A stretch of 36,302 nucleotides of DNA, from positions 33,638 to 69,939 of the forward strand of contig PMIE01000063.1 in the NCBI GenBank assembly GCA_003156975.1, read 5' to 3'. The notes under the pieces are model-generated. The model was given only the letters and a program-made list of their open reading frames with translations, was not told where the DNA came from and did not search any database. This document shows, piece after piece, positions 1 to 11,985 of this stretch. Source of the DNA: Chloroflexota bacterium (GTDB lineage: Bacteria > Chloroflexota > Limnocylindria > Limnocylindrales > CSP1-4). Each line of letters starts with the position of its first letter. Within the stretch, counting starts at the first letter, position 1. A program made the position numbers and the translations under genes.

Positions 1-1
1 C

Positions 2-616
2 CGCGCCCACGACATCTACGGCCTGTCGGAGATCATCGGTCCCGGAGTCGGGATCGAGTGTATGGAGCGCCGCGGACTCCACATCTTCGAGGACCACTTC
101 TTCCCCGAGATCGTCGATCCGGAGACGGGCGAGGTTCTGCCCGAAGGCGCCGAAGGCGAGCTGGTGCTGACGACGCTGTCCAAGCAGGCGATGCCGCTGA
201 TCCGGTATCGAACCCGCGATATCACCGCCCTGGTCTCCGACCAATGCGCCTGCGGCCGGACTCTCCGCCGCATCCGTCGCATCGGCCGCCGCTCGGACGA
301 CATGTTCATCATTCGCGGCGTCAACGTCTTCCCGTCTCAGATCGAGACCGCGTTGCTGCGGGTCGAGGGCACGCTGCCCCACTACCAGATCATCCTTACG
401 CGGGACAAGGGCCTGGATCAGATCGAGGTCAAGGTCGAGGTCACGCCCGAGGTCTTCTCGGACGAGATCCGGGCCCTCGAGAGCCTGCAGCACAAGCTGG
501 AGGCATCGATCGAGAACATCCTGGGTCTGCGCGTCAAGGTAACGCTGGCCCAGCCGCGCTCGATCCCACGGTCCGAGGGCAAGGCAAGGCGAGTCACCGA
601 TCAGCGGAACATCTGA
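2..616 (+). CDS. phenylacetate-CoA ligase-like AMP-forming enzyme (C-terminal part, truncated by window start)
   Basis: Frame open from base 2 ([25 protein letters not shown]...). Motifs [53 protein letters not shown] are typical of the PaaK family. Confidence 0.93.
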   Translation, partial: RAHDIYGLSEIIGPGVGIECMERRGLHIFEDHFFPEIVDPETGEVLPEGAEGELVLTTLSKQAMPLIRYRTRDITALVSDQCACGRTLRRIRRIGRRSDDMFIIRGVNVFPSQIETALLRVEGTLPHYQIILTRDKGLDQIEVKVEVTPEVFSDEIRALESLQHKLEASIENILGLRVKVTLAQPRSIPRSEGKARRVTDQRNI

Positions 617-680
617 CATCGATGCGGCGAGGGCGGCGGCCGGAGTCAAGGCCGCAACCCTCGCCGAGGGAGGCCTTCAA

Positions 681-1115
681 ATGAAGCTCCAACAGCTCTC
701 GCTCTTCCTGGAGAACAAGCCCGGAACACTTCGCGAGCCGATAGAGACACTTGCCGCCGCCGGCATCGACCTTCTCACCATGTCTCTGGCGGACACGACG
801 CAATTCGGCATCCTGCGGTTCATCGTCGCCGACCCCGAAGCGGCGAAGAAGGTCCTTCAGGATGCCGGGATGGTCGTACGCATGACCGAGGTCGTTCCGG
901 TCGAAGTGGAGAACAAACCGGGCGGTCTGGCACGAGCGCTCGTCGCCATCGAGGAAGCGGGACTCGGCGTCGAGTACATGTACGACTTCGGCGCCGCATC
1001 TCGGGGCGGCAAGGCCGCAATCATCTTCCGCTTCGAAGATCCAGACGCGGCCCTAACCGCGCTCAGGGCGGCCGGCGTGCGGGTCTTCTCGGGCGAGGAA
1101 CTGCTCCACAAGTAA
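681..1115 (+). CDS. tandem ACT-domain protein
   Basis: 144 aa ORF with two ACT-like halves (LENKPGTLREPIETLAAAGIDL... and VENKPGGLARALVAIEEAGLGVEYMYDF). Lies directly after the PaaK-like gene. Confidence 0.9.
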   Translation: MKLQQLSLFLENKPGTLREPIETLAAAGIDLLTMSLADTTQFGILRFIVADPEAAKKVLQDAGMVVRMTEVVPVEVENKPGGLARALVAIEEAGLGVEYMYDFGAASRGGKAAIIFRFEDPDAALTALRAAGVRVFSGEELLHK

Positions 1116-1305
1116 GGCGAAGAGCCGTTAAGCATCCCTGCCGCGCAGAGGAGACACGCGAAAGCCGCGCCACTCGCCCACGCCCCGGCTCGTTTTGTGC
1201 CGTGGGTCTCGGGAGGCCATGCCCCGGCGGGCGCTACCATTGCACCGGGCGGGACCAGCCGGGACAAACCGTAGGCTGCAGGCCGGTCTTGTGGAGGTAC
1301 TTCGA

Positions 1306-2277
1306 GTGCGGCACCGGACGTTCGGACGGCTCGGCTGGCAGGTTGGTGAAGTCGGCTACGGGATGTGGGGCATGGGGGAGTGGACCGGCTCCAACGACAA
1401 GCAGTCCATCGCCGCGCTCCAGCTGTCCGTCTCCAGAGGTGTGAACTTCTTCGACACTGCCCAGTCCTACGGCGACGGCCACAGCGAGCAGCTTCTGGGG
1501 ATGCTCCTGGCAGGCCATCGCGGCCAGCGCGTCTTCTCGACGACCAAGGTTCCGCCGAAGAATCGCCAGTGGCCCAGCCGTCGGGGCGTGCCGTTCGCGG
1601 AGGTCTTCCCGCGCGCATATGTGCGCGAGTACGTGGACATCAGCCGCGCGAACATGGGCATCGACACGATCGACCTTCTCCAGCTCCACGTCTGGGAGGA
1701 CGACTGGCTGGATCGCGGGGAGTTGTCGCAGACGATCGCGGAGCTCAAGCGCGAGGGCGCCATCCGGGGCTTCGGCATCAGCCTCAACCGTTGGGAGCCG
1801 TGGAACGGCGTTCGCGCCGTCGAGTCGGGTCTGGTCGACGCCGTGCAGGTGATCTACAACATCTTCGAACAGGCGCCCGAGGACAAGCTCTTTCCCGCCT
1901 GCCGCAAGAACAGCGTGGCGGTAATCGCCAGAGTCCCGTTCGATGAGGGCAGCCTGATCGGCGACCTCACGCCCGAGACCACCTGGCCTGAGGGAGACTG
2001 GCGCAACAGCTACTTCGTGCCGGAGAACTTGCTGGCGTCCGTAGCCCACGCGAACGCGCTCAAGCCGCTTCTCCCAGCAGGGATGACCCTGCCCGAGATG
2101 GCGATGCGCTTCATCCTGTCGAACCCCGACGTGAGCGTCGTCATCCCGGGGATGCGCAATACGAGCCACGTCGAGATGAACACGGACGCCAGCGACGCAG
2201 GGCCTCTGTCGCCGGAGCTGATCACCCGCCTTCGTGCCCATCGATGGGACCGCGAGCCGACGGAGTGGAGCCAGTAG
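1306..2277 (+). CDS. aldo/keto reductase family oxidoreductase
   Basis: RTFGRLGWQVGEVGYGMWGMGEW...GVNFFDTAQSYGDGHSEQLLG, IDLLQLHVW, NPDVSVVIPGMRN are AKR motifs. Start uncertain: GTG at 1291 or 1306; the track's TTG at 1195 is less likely. Confidence 0.88.
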   Translation: MRHRTFGRLGWQVGEVGYGMWGMGEWTGSNDKQSIAALQLSVSRGVNFFDTAQSYGDGHSEQLLGMLLAGHRGQRVFSTTKVPPKNRQWPSRRGVPFAEVFPRAYVREYVDISRANMGIDTIDLLQLHVWEDDWLDRGELSQTIAELKREGAIRGFGISLNRWEPWNGVRAVESGLVDAVQVIYNIFEQAPEDKLFPACRKNSVAVIARVPFDEGSLIGDLTPETTWPEGDWRNSYFVPENLLASVAHANALKPLLPAGMTLPEMAMRFILSNPDVSVVIPGMRNTSHVEMNTDASDAGPLSPELITRLRAHRWDREPTEWSQ

Positions 2278-2467
2278 GATCTGCTCGTCCCGCCGCCGTG
2301 GCGTCGCACCTACGATCTGAATCCGGAGCCGGATCCGCCGCCTCTCCGCCACCCGGCGCGCCTTCTAACCGCGATCGGCGCAGTAGTAACGATCGTCGGC
2401 GCGCTCGTGCTGCCGTCGTGACCATGCGAAACAATGACCCCCGCCGATCGTCGACGGGCAGCCGACC

Positions 2468-5188
<2,721 letters not shown>

Positions 5189-5309
5189 GTCGGCTCCTTC
5201 AAGCAAACAATGATCGACCGGGCCGACGATCGAAGCCGAGGCACCGCCGAGCACCGAGCGAGCGCACTTGATGGTGCGTCAGCGAGGAGCACATGTGGCA
5301 ACGAAGGCA

Positions 5310-5329
5310 TCGACCGGCTGACCGGTCGA
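5310..5329. promoter_or_regulatory. perfect 8-bp inverted repeat (TCGACCGG-CTGA-CCGGTCGA) in the acnA/DUF2520 divergent intergenic region
   Basis: Direct reading; both arms perfectly complementary, 4-nt spacer. Confidence 0.5.
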
Positions 5330-5550
5330 GAACCCCGGGCGGGGGTGCGCCACACCGCCGGGGACACGCTAGACTCGGGCCGGCATTCGCCTCCAGGCGA
5401 TTGCCGCCACGATGTGAGTCGGACCGAAGGATACCGCGGGTTCGCGGTCACGGATGGAGGTCGCGGGATATGGGGCCCGACGATGCGAGCCGCGGTCCAA
5501 AAGGCGCCCGCGGCGGCCCCTCGCGCGGCGGTCCCGCTGGATCGCCGGCC

Positions 5551-6417
5551 GTGCGAACCGTCGGAATTATCGGTGCCGGTCCGGTCGGCGTGGCCCTCGG
5601 CGTGGCAATCAGCCGAGCCGGCTGGCCGGTGGTGGCCGTCGCAAGTCGCGACGAGGGTCGCCGAGACCGCTTCTGCGCTCTCCTTCCCGGCGCCCGGGCC
5701 TTCACGACGCCCGAGGCTCTCCTCGACGAGGTGGACATGGCCATCCTGGCCGTGCCCGACGACGCGGTTCCGCTCGTCGCCAATTCGATGCACCTGCGTC
5801 GAGGCCAGACTCTGATCCACACCAGTGGGTCACTCGGGGCGGAGGTTCTCGCTCCCGTACTCGCCGCCGACGCCCACATAGGCGCATTCCACCCGCTCGT
5901 CTCGTTCACCGAACAAGTGGAACGATCCGTGGCGGCGCTGAACGGCGCCACGATTGCGCTGGAAGGCGACGACGCAACCCTCGGACTCCTGGCGAACCTC
6001 GCCGAAGCGATCGGGGGAGTGCCCGTCAGTCTGCCCCGCGGCAGCAAGCCGGCCTATCACGCCGCGGCAGTCATGGCATCCGGCGGGCTCGTCGCCCTGC
6101 TCGACGCCGTAGTCGCGCTTGGGGCAGCGGCCGGCCTCGACGAACGCCGCGCACTTGCCGTCTACGGCCGCCTGATGGGGCAGACCCTCGCCAACGCAGG
6201 GGCCGTCGGCGTCGGCGCCGCCCTCACCGGACCGATTGCCCGCGGCGATGCCGGTACGGTCGAGGCGCACATCGAGGCCATCGAGAGGCTGGCCCCCGGC
6301 GTAATGGATTTATACCTGGCCACCGCCCGGCGCGAACTCCAGATAGCCGAGGAGCGGGGCGCCCTGTCACCGGACAGGGTGGAACGTGTCCGGACCGCGC
6401 TTGCAAAGGTTGTCTGA
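5551..6417 (+). CDS. Rossmann-fold/DUF2520-type protein
   Basis: VRTVGIIGAGPVGVALGVAISRAGWPVVAVASR...LAVPDDAVP...LIHTSGSLGAEVL...GAFHPLVSF, then an all-alpha C-terminal part (KPAYHAAAVMASGG). GTG at 5551 gives the canonical N-terminus; ATG at 5470 is an alternative. Confidence 0.87.
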   Translation: MRTVGIIGAGPVGVALGVAISRAGWPVVAVASRDEGRRDRFCALLPGARAFTTPEALLDEVDMAILAVPDDAVPLVANSMHLRRGQTLIHTSGSLGAEVLAPVLAADAHIGAFHPLVSFTEQVERSVAALNGATIALEGDDATLGLLANLAEAIGGVPVSLPRGSKPAYHAAAVMASGGLVALLDAVVALGAAAGLDERRALAVYGRLMGQTLANAGAVGVGAALTGPIARGDAGTVEAHIEAIERLAPGVMDLYLATARRELQIAEERGALSPDRVERVRTALAKVV

Positions 6418-6428
6418 CCGGGTACGAT
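6401..6428 (+). promoter_or_regulatory. candidate sigma70-like promoter TTGCAA-N16-TACGAT
   Basis: TTGCAA 6401-6406 and TACGAT 6423-6428, 16-nt spacing; each hexamer matches consensus at 4/6. Confidence 0.3.
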
Positions 6429-6734
6429 GGGTCACATGCAGCACAGCATCGCGGCTAAGTACGCGGCCTGGCCATCTGCCCGCTTCGTACGCCCTGCCGG
6501 CCGCGAGTGGGAGCGACGGCTCGGCCTCCACTCAAGCCTATCGTTCCAACGGGCGGCGACCCGGGATACCATCCTGCGGCCCTCTCGAGGCGGTCTGGTG
6601 GTGACCGGCTGGCGGCCTGTGACCACTCGCCGGAACACCCCGCCGAGCGGTCTTCCCCGTGCTGCCGTCACGATCCGCTGGACCAGCGGCCGCCTACAGG
6701 CGGCGGACCGGCATTCGAGTCTGGCCGCGGCTCC

Positions 6735-7181
6735 GTGGCGAGGCTGAGCAGCGCCACCGCAACGTCGGCGGGCGGCATCGTCTACCGGTTCCAGGAGTCG
6801 ATTCCGCAATTGGTGGTCGGTCGCCGCAAGAGGGAGCGAGATTCCCACACTTGGACCCTCCCCAAGGGCACGCCCAACCCTGGAGAGACCCTCGAGGAGA
6901 CCGCGCTGCGAGAAGTCTGCGAAGAGACCGGACTCACGGTGCGGATTCTGTCGCCCCTGGATGCCATCAGATACAGCTTCGTCCAGCGTGGCACGCGCAT
7001 CCACAAGACCGTTCACTACTTCATGATGGAACCCACGGGCGGCGGCTTCGAAGGCCATGACCGCGAATTCGAGGAGGTCCGCTGGATCTCCTTCGACGAG
7101 GCCTCGAACCTGCTGTCTTTCGAGACCGAGCGGTCTCTTGTCGGTCTCGCGGCCACGCGACTCCCGGGCGCCACCGTTTGA
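6735..7181 (+). CDS. NUDIX hydrolase
   Basis: NUDIX box GTPNPGETLEETALREVCEETGL in the 6507-7181 ORF. GTG at 6735 (VARLSSATATSAGGIVYRF) is the likely start; upstream residues are low-quality. Confidence 0.88.
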   Translation: MARLSSATATSAGGIVYRFQESIPQLVVGRRKRERDSHTWTLPKGTPNPGETLEETALREVCEETGLTVRILSPLDAIRYSFVQRGTRIHKTVHYFMMEPTGGGFEGHDREFEEVRWISFDEASNLLSFETERSLVGLAATRLPGATV

Positions 7182-7263
7182 TCCAGGCACCTACTCGCGC
7201 GTCCAGCTAGCTTCAGTCCGGGTCGCCGGCGCCAAATGACTATCAGTGGAGGTCGACGTCTCG

Positions 7264-8376
7264 ATGGCTCAGTCGCATGACGTGCCGATGGCTACGCCGC
7301 TGTCCGATCGGCATGCGGCCCTGGGCGCCCGGATGGTGGAGTTCGCGGGCTGGCTGATGCCGCTCCAATACACGGGCATCCTGGAGGAGCATCGGGCCGT
7401 GCGAGCGCGGGCCGGGCTGTTCGATCTCTCGCATATGGGCGAGTTCTTCGTCGAAGGCCCGGACGCGGCTGAGGGCTTGGGTCGCGCCGTCACGTCGAAT
7501 CCCGGCAGCCTCAAGGTTGGCAGAGCGCAGTACTCCATGCTCTGCTTCCCGGAGGGCGGCATTCTCGACGACGTGATCGTCTACCGCCTCGGCGTCGAGC
7601 GGTTCATGGTGGTGGCCAACGCCTCGAATTCCGGAGCCGTCAGCGATGCTCTGGCCGCGCGGCTCGCCGGTTTGCGGGTCGTCCTCGACGACCGCTCCCT
7701 CGCCACCGCGCTCGTGGCCATTCAGGGACCCCGAGCCGCGGCAATCCTGGCGCCGCTCACGGACGTGGCCCTGGAGGAGTTGCGTTTCTATTCCATCGCC
7801 GAGGGGCAGGTGGCGGGCGTGCCCGCGATCGTTGCCCGGACGGGATATACGGGCGAGGACGGCTTCGAGATCGTTGTCGACGTCTCGGCCGCAGCGACGA
7901 TCTGGGATGCGTTGATGGCAGCCGGCAAGGATGAGGGTGTGGTTCCGGTCGGGCTGGGAGCCCGCGATACCCTGCGGCTCGAGGCGGGAATGCCGCTCTA
8001 CGGCAACGAGCTCGGTCGGGATACCAGCCCCTTCGAGGCCGGTCTGGGCCGCGTCGTGGCCTTCGCAAAGGAGGGCGACTTCGTCGGTCGGGCCGCGCTG
8101 GCAAAGGCCGAGGCGGACGGACCCCACAAGAAGCTCGTCGGCCTCGCCATAAGAGGACGGGGAATTGCCCGCCACGGGTACGAAGTGTTCTCGGGCGACC
8201 GTCGTGTCGGCGCCATCACGAGTGGGACGCTCTCGCCAACGCTCGGGGAGGCGATCGCGATGGCATACGTGACGCCGTCGGAGGCTGAGCCCGGTACGAT
8301 AGTCGCCGTCGGCATTCGCGATCAGCGAGTCCCGGCCGAGGTTGTGGCTTTGCCTTTCTACCGAAGGCCGGTCTAG
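7264..8376 (+). CDS. gcvT: glycine cleavage system T protein (aminomethyltransferase)
   Basis: Motifs MVEFAGWLMPLQYTGILEEHRAVRARAGLFDLSHMGEF, GYTGEDGFEI, GARDTLRLEAGMPLYGNEL. GGAGGT upstream of ATG 7264; GTG 7246 is an alternative. Confidence 0.96.
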   Translation: MAQSHDVPMATPLSDRHAALGARMVEFAGWLMPLQYTGILEEHRAVRARAGLFDLSHMGEFFVEGPDAAEGLGRAVTSNPGSLKVGRAQYSMLCFPEGGILDDVIVYRLGVERFMVVANASNSGAVSDALAARLAGLRVVLDDRSLATALVAIQGPRAAAILAPLTDVALEELRFYSIAEGQVAGVPAIVARTGYTGEDGFEIVVDVSAAATIWDALMAAGKDEGVVPVGLGARDTLRLEAGMPLYGNELGRDTSPFEAGLGRVVAFAKEGDFVGRAALAKAEADGPHKKLVGLAIRGRGIARHGYEVFSGDRRVGAITSGTLSPTLGEAIAMAYVTPSEAEPGTIVAVGIRDQRVPAEVVALPFYRRPV

Positions 8377-8456
8377 AAACGCAAGTCGCCGGCCCGAGCG
8401 CACAGGCGCCAACGCAGGAATACACCGGCTGACAGGGACAGGAGGTACGTAAGGCG

Positions 8457-8837
<381 letters not shown>

Positions 8838-8881
8838 GACCGGCATTTGGACCAGATCAATCCGGGGCAGGAGCTGAGTCG

Positions 8882-10285
8882 ATGACCTACGGCCCACACA
8901 CGGCGGAAGACCGCGCCCAGATGCTACGGGCGATCGGCGTCGACTCGGTCGACGATCTCTTCGCCGACATTCCGGCATCGCTGAGGTCGTCCGGCCTGGA
9001 CCTCCCGGCTCCCGAGGCGGAGGTCGATCTCGCGGCCCGGCTAAGCGAGCTCGCGGCATGCAACCGCGTCGATCTGATGAGCTTCCTCGGCGCCGGTGCA
9101 TATCGCCACTTCACACCGCCGGTCGTGGACCAGCTGCTGCTGCGGAGCGAGTTCTACACGGCCTACACGCCCTACCAGCCGGAGATCAGCCAGGGAACGC
9201 TCCAGACCATCTACGAATACCAGTCGCTGATGGCCGAGTTGACCGGCATGGACGTCGTCTCCGCCTCGCACTACGACGGGGCCACGGCTACCGCCGAGGC
9301 GGCCTTGATGACGTGCCGCGCGACGCACCGCGAGCGGGTTCTGGTCAGCCGCGGCGTCCATCCGCACTACCGCCAGACCATCTGCACCTACTTCGCCGGG
9401 GCCTCGCTCGTGGCGGACGACATCCCACTGGTGGCGGACGGGCCGGATGCCGGCACGACGGATCTGGCGGCGCTGGAGCGGTTGCTCGCCGACACGGACC
9501 ATCCCGTCGCGGGGGTCGTCGTCGCAAACCCGAACTTCCTGGGCTTGCTGGAGCCGATGGCGGAGATCGGCCGGTTGACCCACGCGGCCGGAGCGCTCTT
9601 CGTGTCTGTCGTGGAGCCGGTTTCGCTGGCGGTTCTCGCGTCGCCCGGCGAATACGGGGCAGACATTGCCGCCGGCGACGGCCAGCCGCTCGGCATCCCG
9701 CTTGCATACGGCGGTCCCTACTTGGGCATCCTGGCGTGCCGAGAAGCCCTGGTCCGGGGGATCCCAGGCCGACTCGTGGGCATGACGGCGGACATCGACG
9801 GCAAGCGTGCCTTCGTCATGACGCTGCGGGCACGCGAACAGGACATTCGCCGAGACAAGGCTTCCAGCAACATCTGCACGAACCAGGCCTTGTGCGCCCT
9901 CGCCGCGGCCATCTACCTCGGTGCTCTGGGTCCGCACGGCCTCAGAGACGTGGCCGCCCTCGGGGCCGCCCGCGCTTCGGAGCTGGAGACGGCTCTCGCC
10001 GCTGCCGGCGCGCCGCGGATCCATCCCGGGCCCTACCTCAACGAATTTGCCGTCCGCGTCCCGGACGCCGCGGCGGTACATTCCCGTCTCATCGGCCGCG
10101 GCATCCTCGCCGGTGTGCCGCTGGCGCGGCTCCTTCCGGACGAGCCGACACTCGCCGATGGCCTTCTCGTCTGTGCCACGGAAGTCACCACGCAGGCCGA
10201 GATTGCGGCCTTTGCCGCGGCCCTGGGCGACGAGCTTGCGGGGTCTGGGCGTGGCGCGACCAAGCAAAGGGGGGCCGACCGATGA
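8882..10285 (+). CDS. gcvPA: glycine dehydrogenase (decarboxylating) subunit 1
   Basis: TPYQPEISQGTLQTIYEYQSLMAELTGMDVVSASHYDGATA and KASSNICTNQALCALAAAIY are GcvPA motifs. Confidence 0.96.
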   Translation: MTYGPHTAEDRAQMLRAIGVDSVDDLFADIPASLRSSGLDLPAPEAEVDLAARLSELAACNRVDLMSFLGAGAYRHFTPPVVDQLLLRSEFYTAYTPYQPEISQGTLQTIYEYQSLMAELTGMDVVSASHYDGATATAEAALMTCRATHRERVLVSRGVHPHYRQTICTYFAGASLVADDIPLVADGPDAGTTDLAALERLLADTDHPVAGVVVANPNFLGLLEPMAEIGRLTHAAGALFVSVVEPVSLAVLASPGEYGADIAAGDGQPLGIPLAYGGPYLGILACREALVRGIPGRLVGMTADIDGKRAFVMTLRAREQDIRRDKASSNICTNQALCALAAAIYLGALGPHGLRDVAALGAARASELETALAAAGAPRIHPGPYLNEFAVRVPDAAAVHSRLIGRGILAGVPLARLLPDEPTLADGLLVCATEVTTQAEIAAFAAALGDELAGSGRGATKQRGADR

Positions 10286-11778
10286 CCGTGGCCGATCGTC
10301 TGGGGCCCACCATCTTCGAACGCTCCCGGCCGGGCCGCGGAGGCGGCAAGGTGCCTCATCCGCCCAAGGACGCCCTCTCCCGGATCCCCGCCGGCAATCT
10401 GCGGGAGGCCGCGCCGCGGCTGCCCGAGGTCTCGGAGCCGGAGCTGACGCGCCACTACGTCAACCTCAGCCAGCTCAACTATTCGGTGGACACGGGCTTC
10501 TATCCGCTCGGGTCGTGCACCATGAAGTACAACCCCAAGATCAACGAATGGGCGGCGCGTCTCAACGGTTTCGCGGCGCTTCACCCGCTGGCTCCTGACG
10601 AGGCCTCGCAGGGCACGTTGCAACTCCTCTGGGAGCTGGAGGAGGCGCTGGCGGAGATCGGCGGCATGAAGGCCGTGACGCTCCAACCGGCGGCAGGTGC
10701 TCAGGGCGAGCTGACCGGAATACTCATGATCCGGGCGTATCACCGCAGCCGGGGCGAGACGGACCGGACAGAAGTCCTTGTGCCTGATTCCGCCCACGGC
10801 ACGAACCCCGCAACCGCATCGATGGCCGGCTTCAAGACGATCACCATCCCCTCTGCTCCCGACGGCGGCGTAGACGTCGACGCTTTCCGGGCGGCTCTGG
10901 GCCCGCGGACGGCCGCGATCATGATCACCAATCCGTCCACGCTCGGGCTCTTCGAGGCGCGGCTGTGCGAGCTCCTCGACGCGGTTCACGAAGTCGGTGC
11001 GCTCGCCTACATGGACGGCGCGAACCTCAACGCCATCATGGGCCGCTTCAAGCCAGGCGAGGCCGGGTTCGACGTCATGCACATCAACGTGCACAAGACC
11101 TTCTCCACGCCCCATGGCGGCGGCGGTCCGGGCGCCGGTCCCGTCGGAGTAGGGGAGAAGCTCCTGCCGTTCCTGCCCTCGCCCCGGGTTCTGCGAGCGT
11201 CCGACGGCAGCTTCCGCCTGGAGGGCGCGGCCGAGCGGCCCACGAGCATCGGCCGCGTCCGGGCCTTCGTCGGCAACACGGGAGTCCTCGTCCGTGCCTA
11301 CGCCTACATCCGCGCTCACGGTGGGACGGGTCTATGCGAGGTGAGCGACGACGCGGTCCTGGCGGCGAACTACCTCAAGGTTCGCGTCGCCGAGGTGCTC
11401 GATGTGCCGTTTACACGGCCGTGCATGCATGAGTTCGTCGCCTCGTCGGCGACGCTCAAAGCCGAGACGGGCATTCGGACGCTGGACGTGGCCAAGAGGC
11501 TGATCGACTACGGGTTCCACCCGCCCACGATCTACTTTCCGTTGACCGTGGACGAGGCGCTGCTCATCGAGCCGACCGAGACGGAATCGCTCGAGACTCT
11601 GGACGCCTTCGTCGAGGCCCTGCGGCGCATTGTGGTCGAGGCGCACTCGGACCCGGAGCTTCTTCATTCGGCGCCGCACAGTTCGCCCGTTCGCCGTTTG
11701 GATGAAACGATGGCCGCTCGCCAGCCCAACCTGCGCTGGCGGGCGATGACCGGCGTGCAGATGCCCTGCCCGGACTGA
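10282..11778 (+). CDS. gcvPB: glycine dehydrogenase (decarboxylating) subunit 2
   Basis: ATGA overlap with gcvPA. HYVNLSQLNYSVDTGFYPLGSCTMKYNPKINE, PLP-lysine context INVHKTFSTPHGGGGPGAGPVGV. The 906-aa track ORF only extends upstream out of the gcvPA frame. Confidence 0.96.
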   Translation: MTVADRLGPTIFERSRPGRGGGKVPHPPKDALSRIPAGNLREAAPRLPEVSEPELTRHYVNLSQLNYSVDTGFYPLGSCTMKYNPKINEWAARLNGFAALHPLAPDEASQGTLQLLWELEEALAEIGGMKAVTLQPAAGAQGELTGILMIRAYHRSRGETDRTEVLVPDSAHGTNPATASMAGFKTITIPSAPDGGVDVDAFRAALGPRTAAIMITNPSTLGLFEARLCELLDAVHEVGALAYMDGANLNAIMGRFKPGEAGFDVMHINVHKTFSTPHGGGGPGAGPVGVGEKLLPFLPSPRVLRASDGSFRLEGAAERPTSIGRVRAFVGNTGVLVRAYAYIRAHGGTGLCEVSDDAVLAANYLKVRVAEVLDVPFTRPCMHEFVASSATLKAETGIRTLDVAKRLIDYGFHPPTIYFPLTVDEALLIEPTETESLETLDAFVEALRRIVVEAHSDPELLHSAPHSSPVRRLDETMAARQPNLRWRAMTGVQMPCPD

Positions 11779-11823
11779 TCTGCCAGGTGGTTCGGGTCCG
11801 TGGCCCAGCCAATGGGGCCTCGT

Positions 11824-11852
11824 TTGACACTGTGGCGGTGCGTCGGCATAGT
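11824..11852 (+). promoter_or_regulatory. candidate promoter TTGACA-N17-CATAGT upstream of the first substrate-binding protein gene
   Basis: TTGACA 11824-11829, CATAGT 11847-11852. Same arrangement recurs at 14067-14095. Confidence 0.6.
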
Positions 11853-11985
11853 AGGTCCAAGTGACACCCCGGCGCCGCCCGATAGCAAGAATGCAGGTCG
11901 CGCCGACTCCCTTCTCTTGATGGAGGCGAGCTGCCGAAGGCCCCAGCCTCGGCCGGTGGGTTCGTCTTGCTACGGAGTTCCCTGG

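Noticed and set aside
2278-2467. Repeated CGATCGgcg-like segments between the aldo/keto reductase gene and acnA
   Set aside because: Matches are short and imperfect (CGATCGGCG, CGATCGTCGGCG, CGCCGATCGTCG), consistent with GC-rich background.
6362-6379. Perfect 7-bp hairpin CCCTGTC-ACCG-GACAGGG
   Set aside because: Lies inside the conserved-frame DUF2520 coding sequence, so it may simply be codon-driven.
7182-7263. Possible glycine riboswitch before gcvT
   Set aside because: The gap is only ~80 nt and I could not find the conserved core of either aptamer.
9058-11778. 906-aa ORF suggesting a larger protein
   Set aside because: Its first ~400 residues are out-of-frame gcvPA sequence rich in R/G/P; the real gene is gcvPB starting at 10282.
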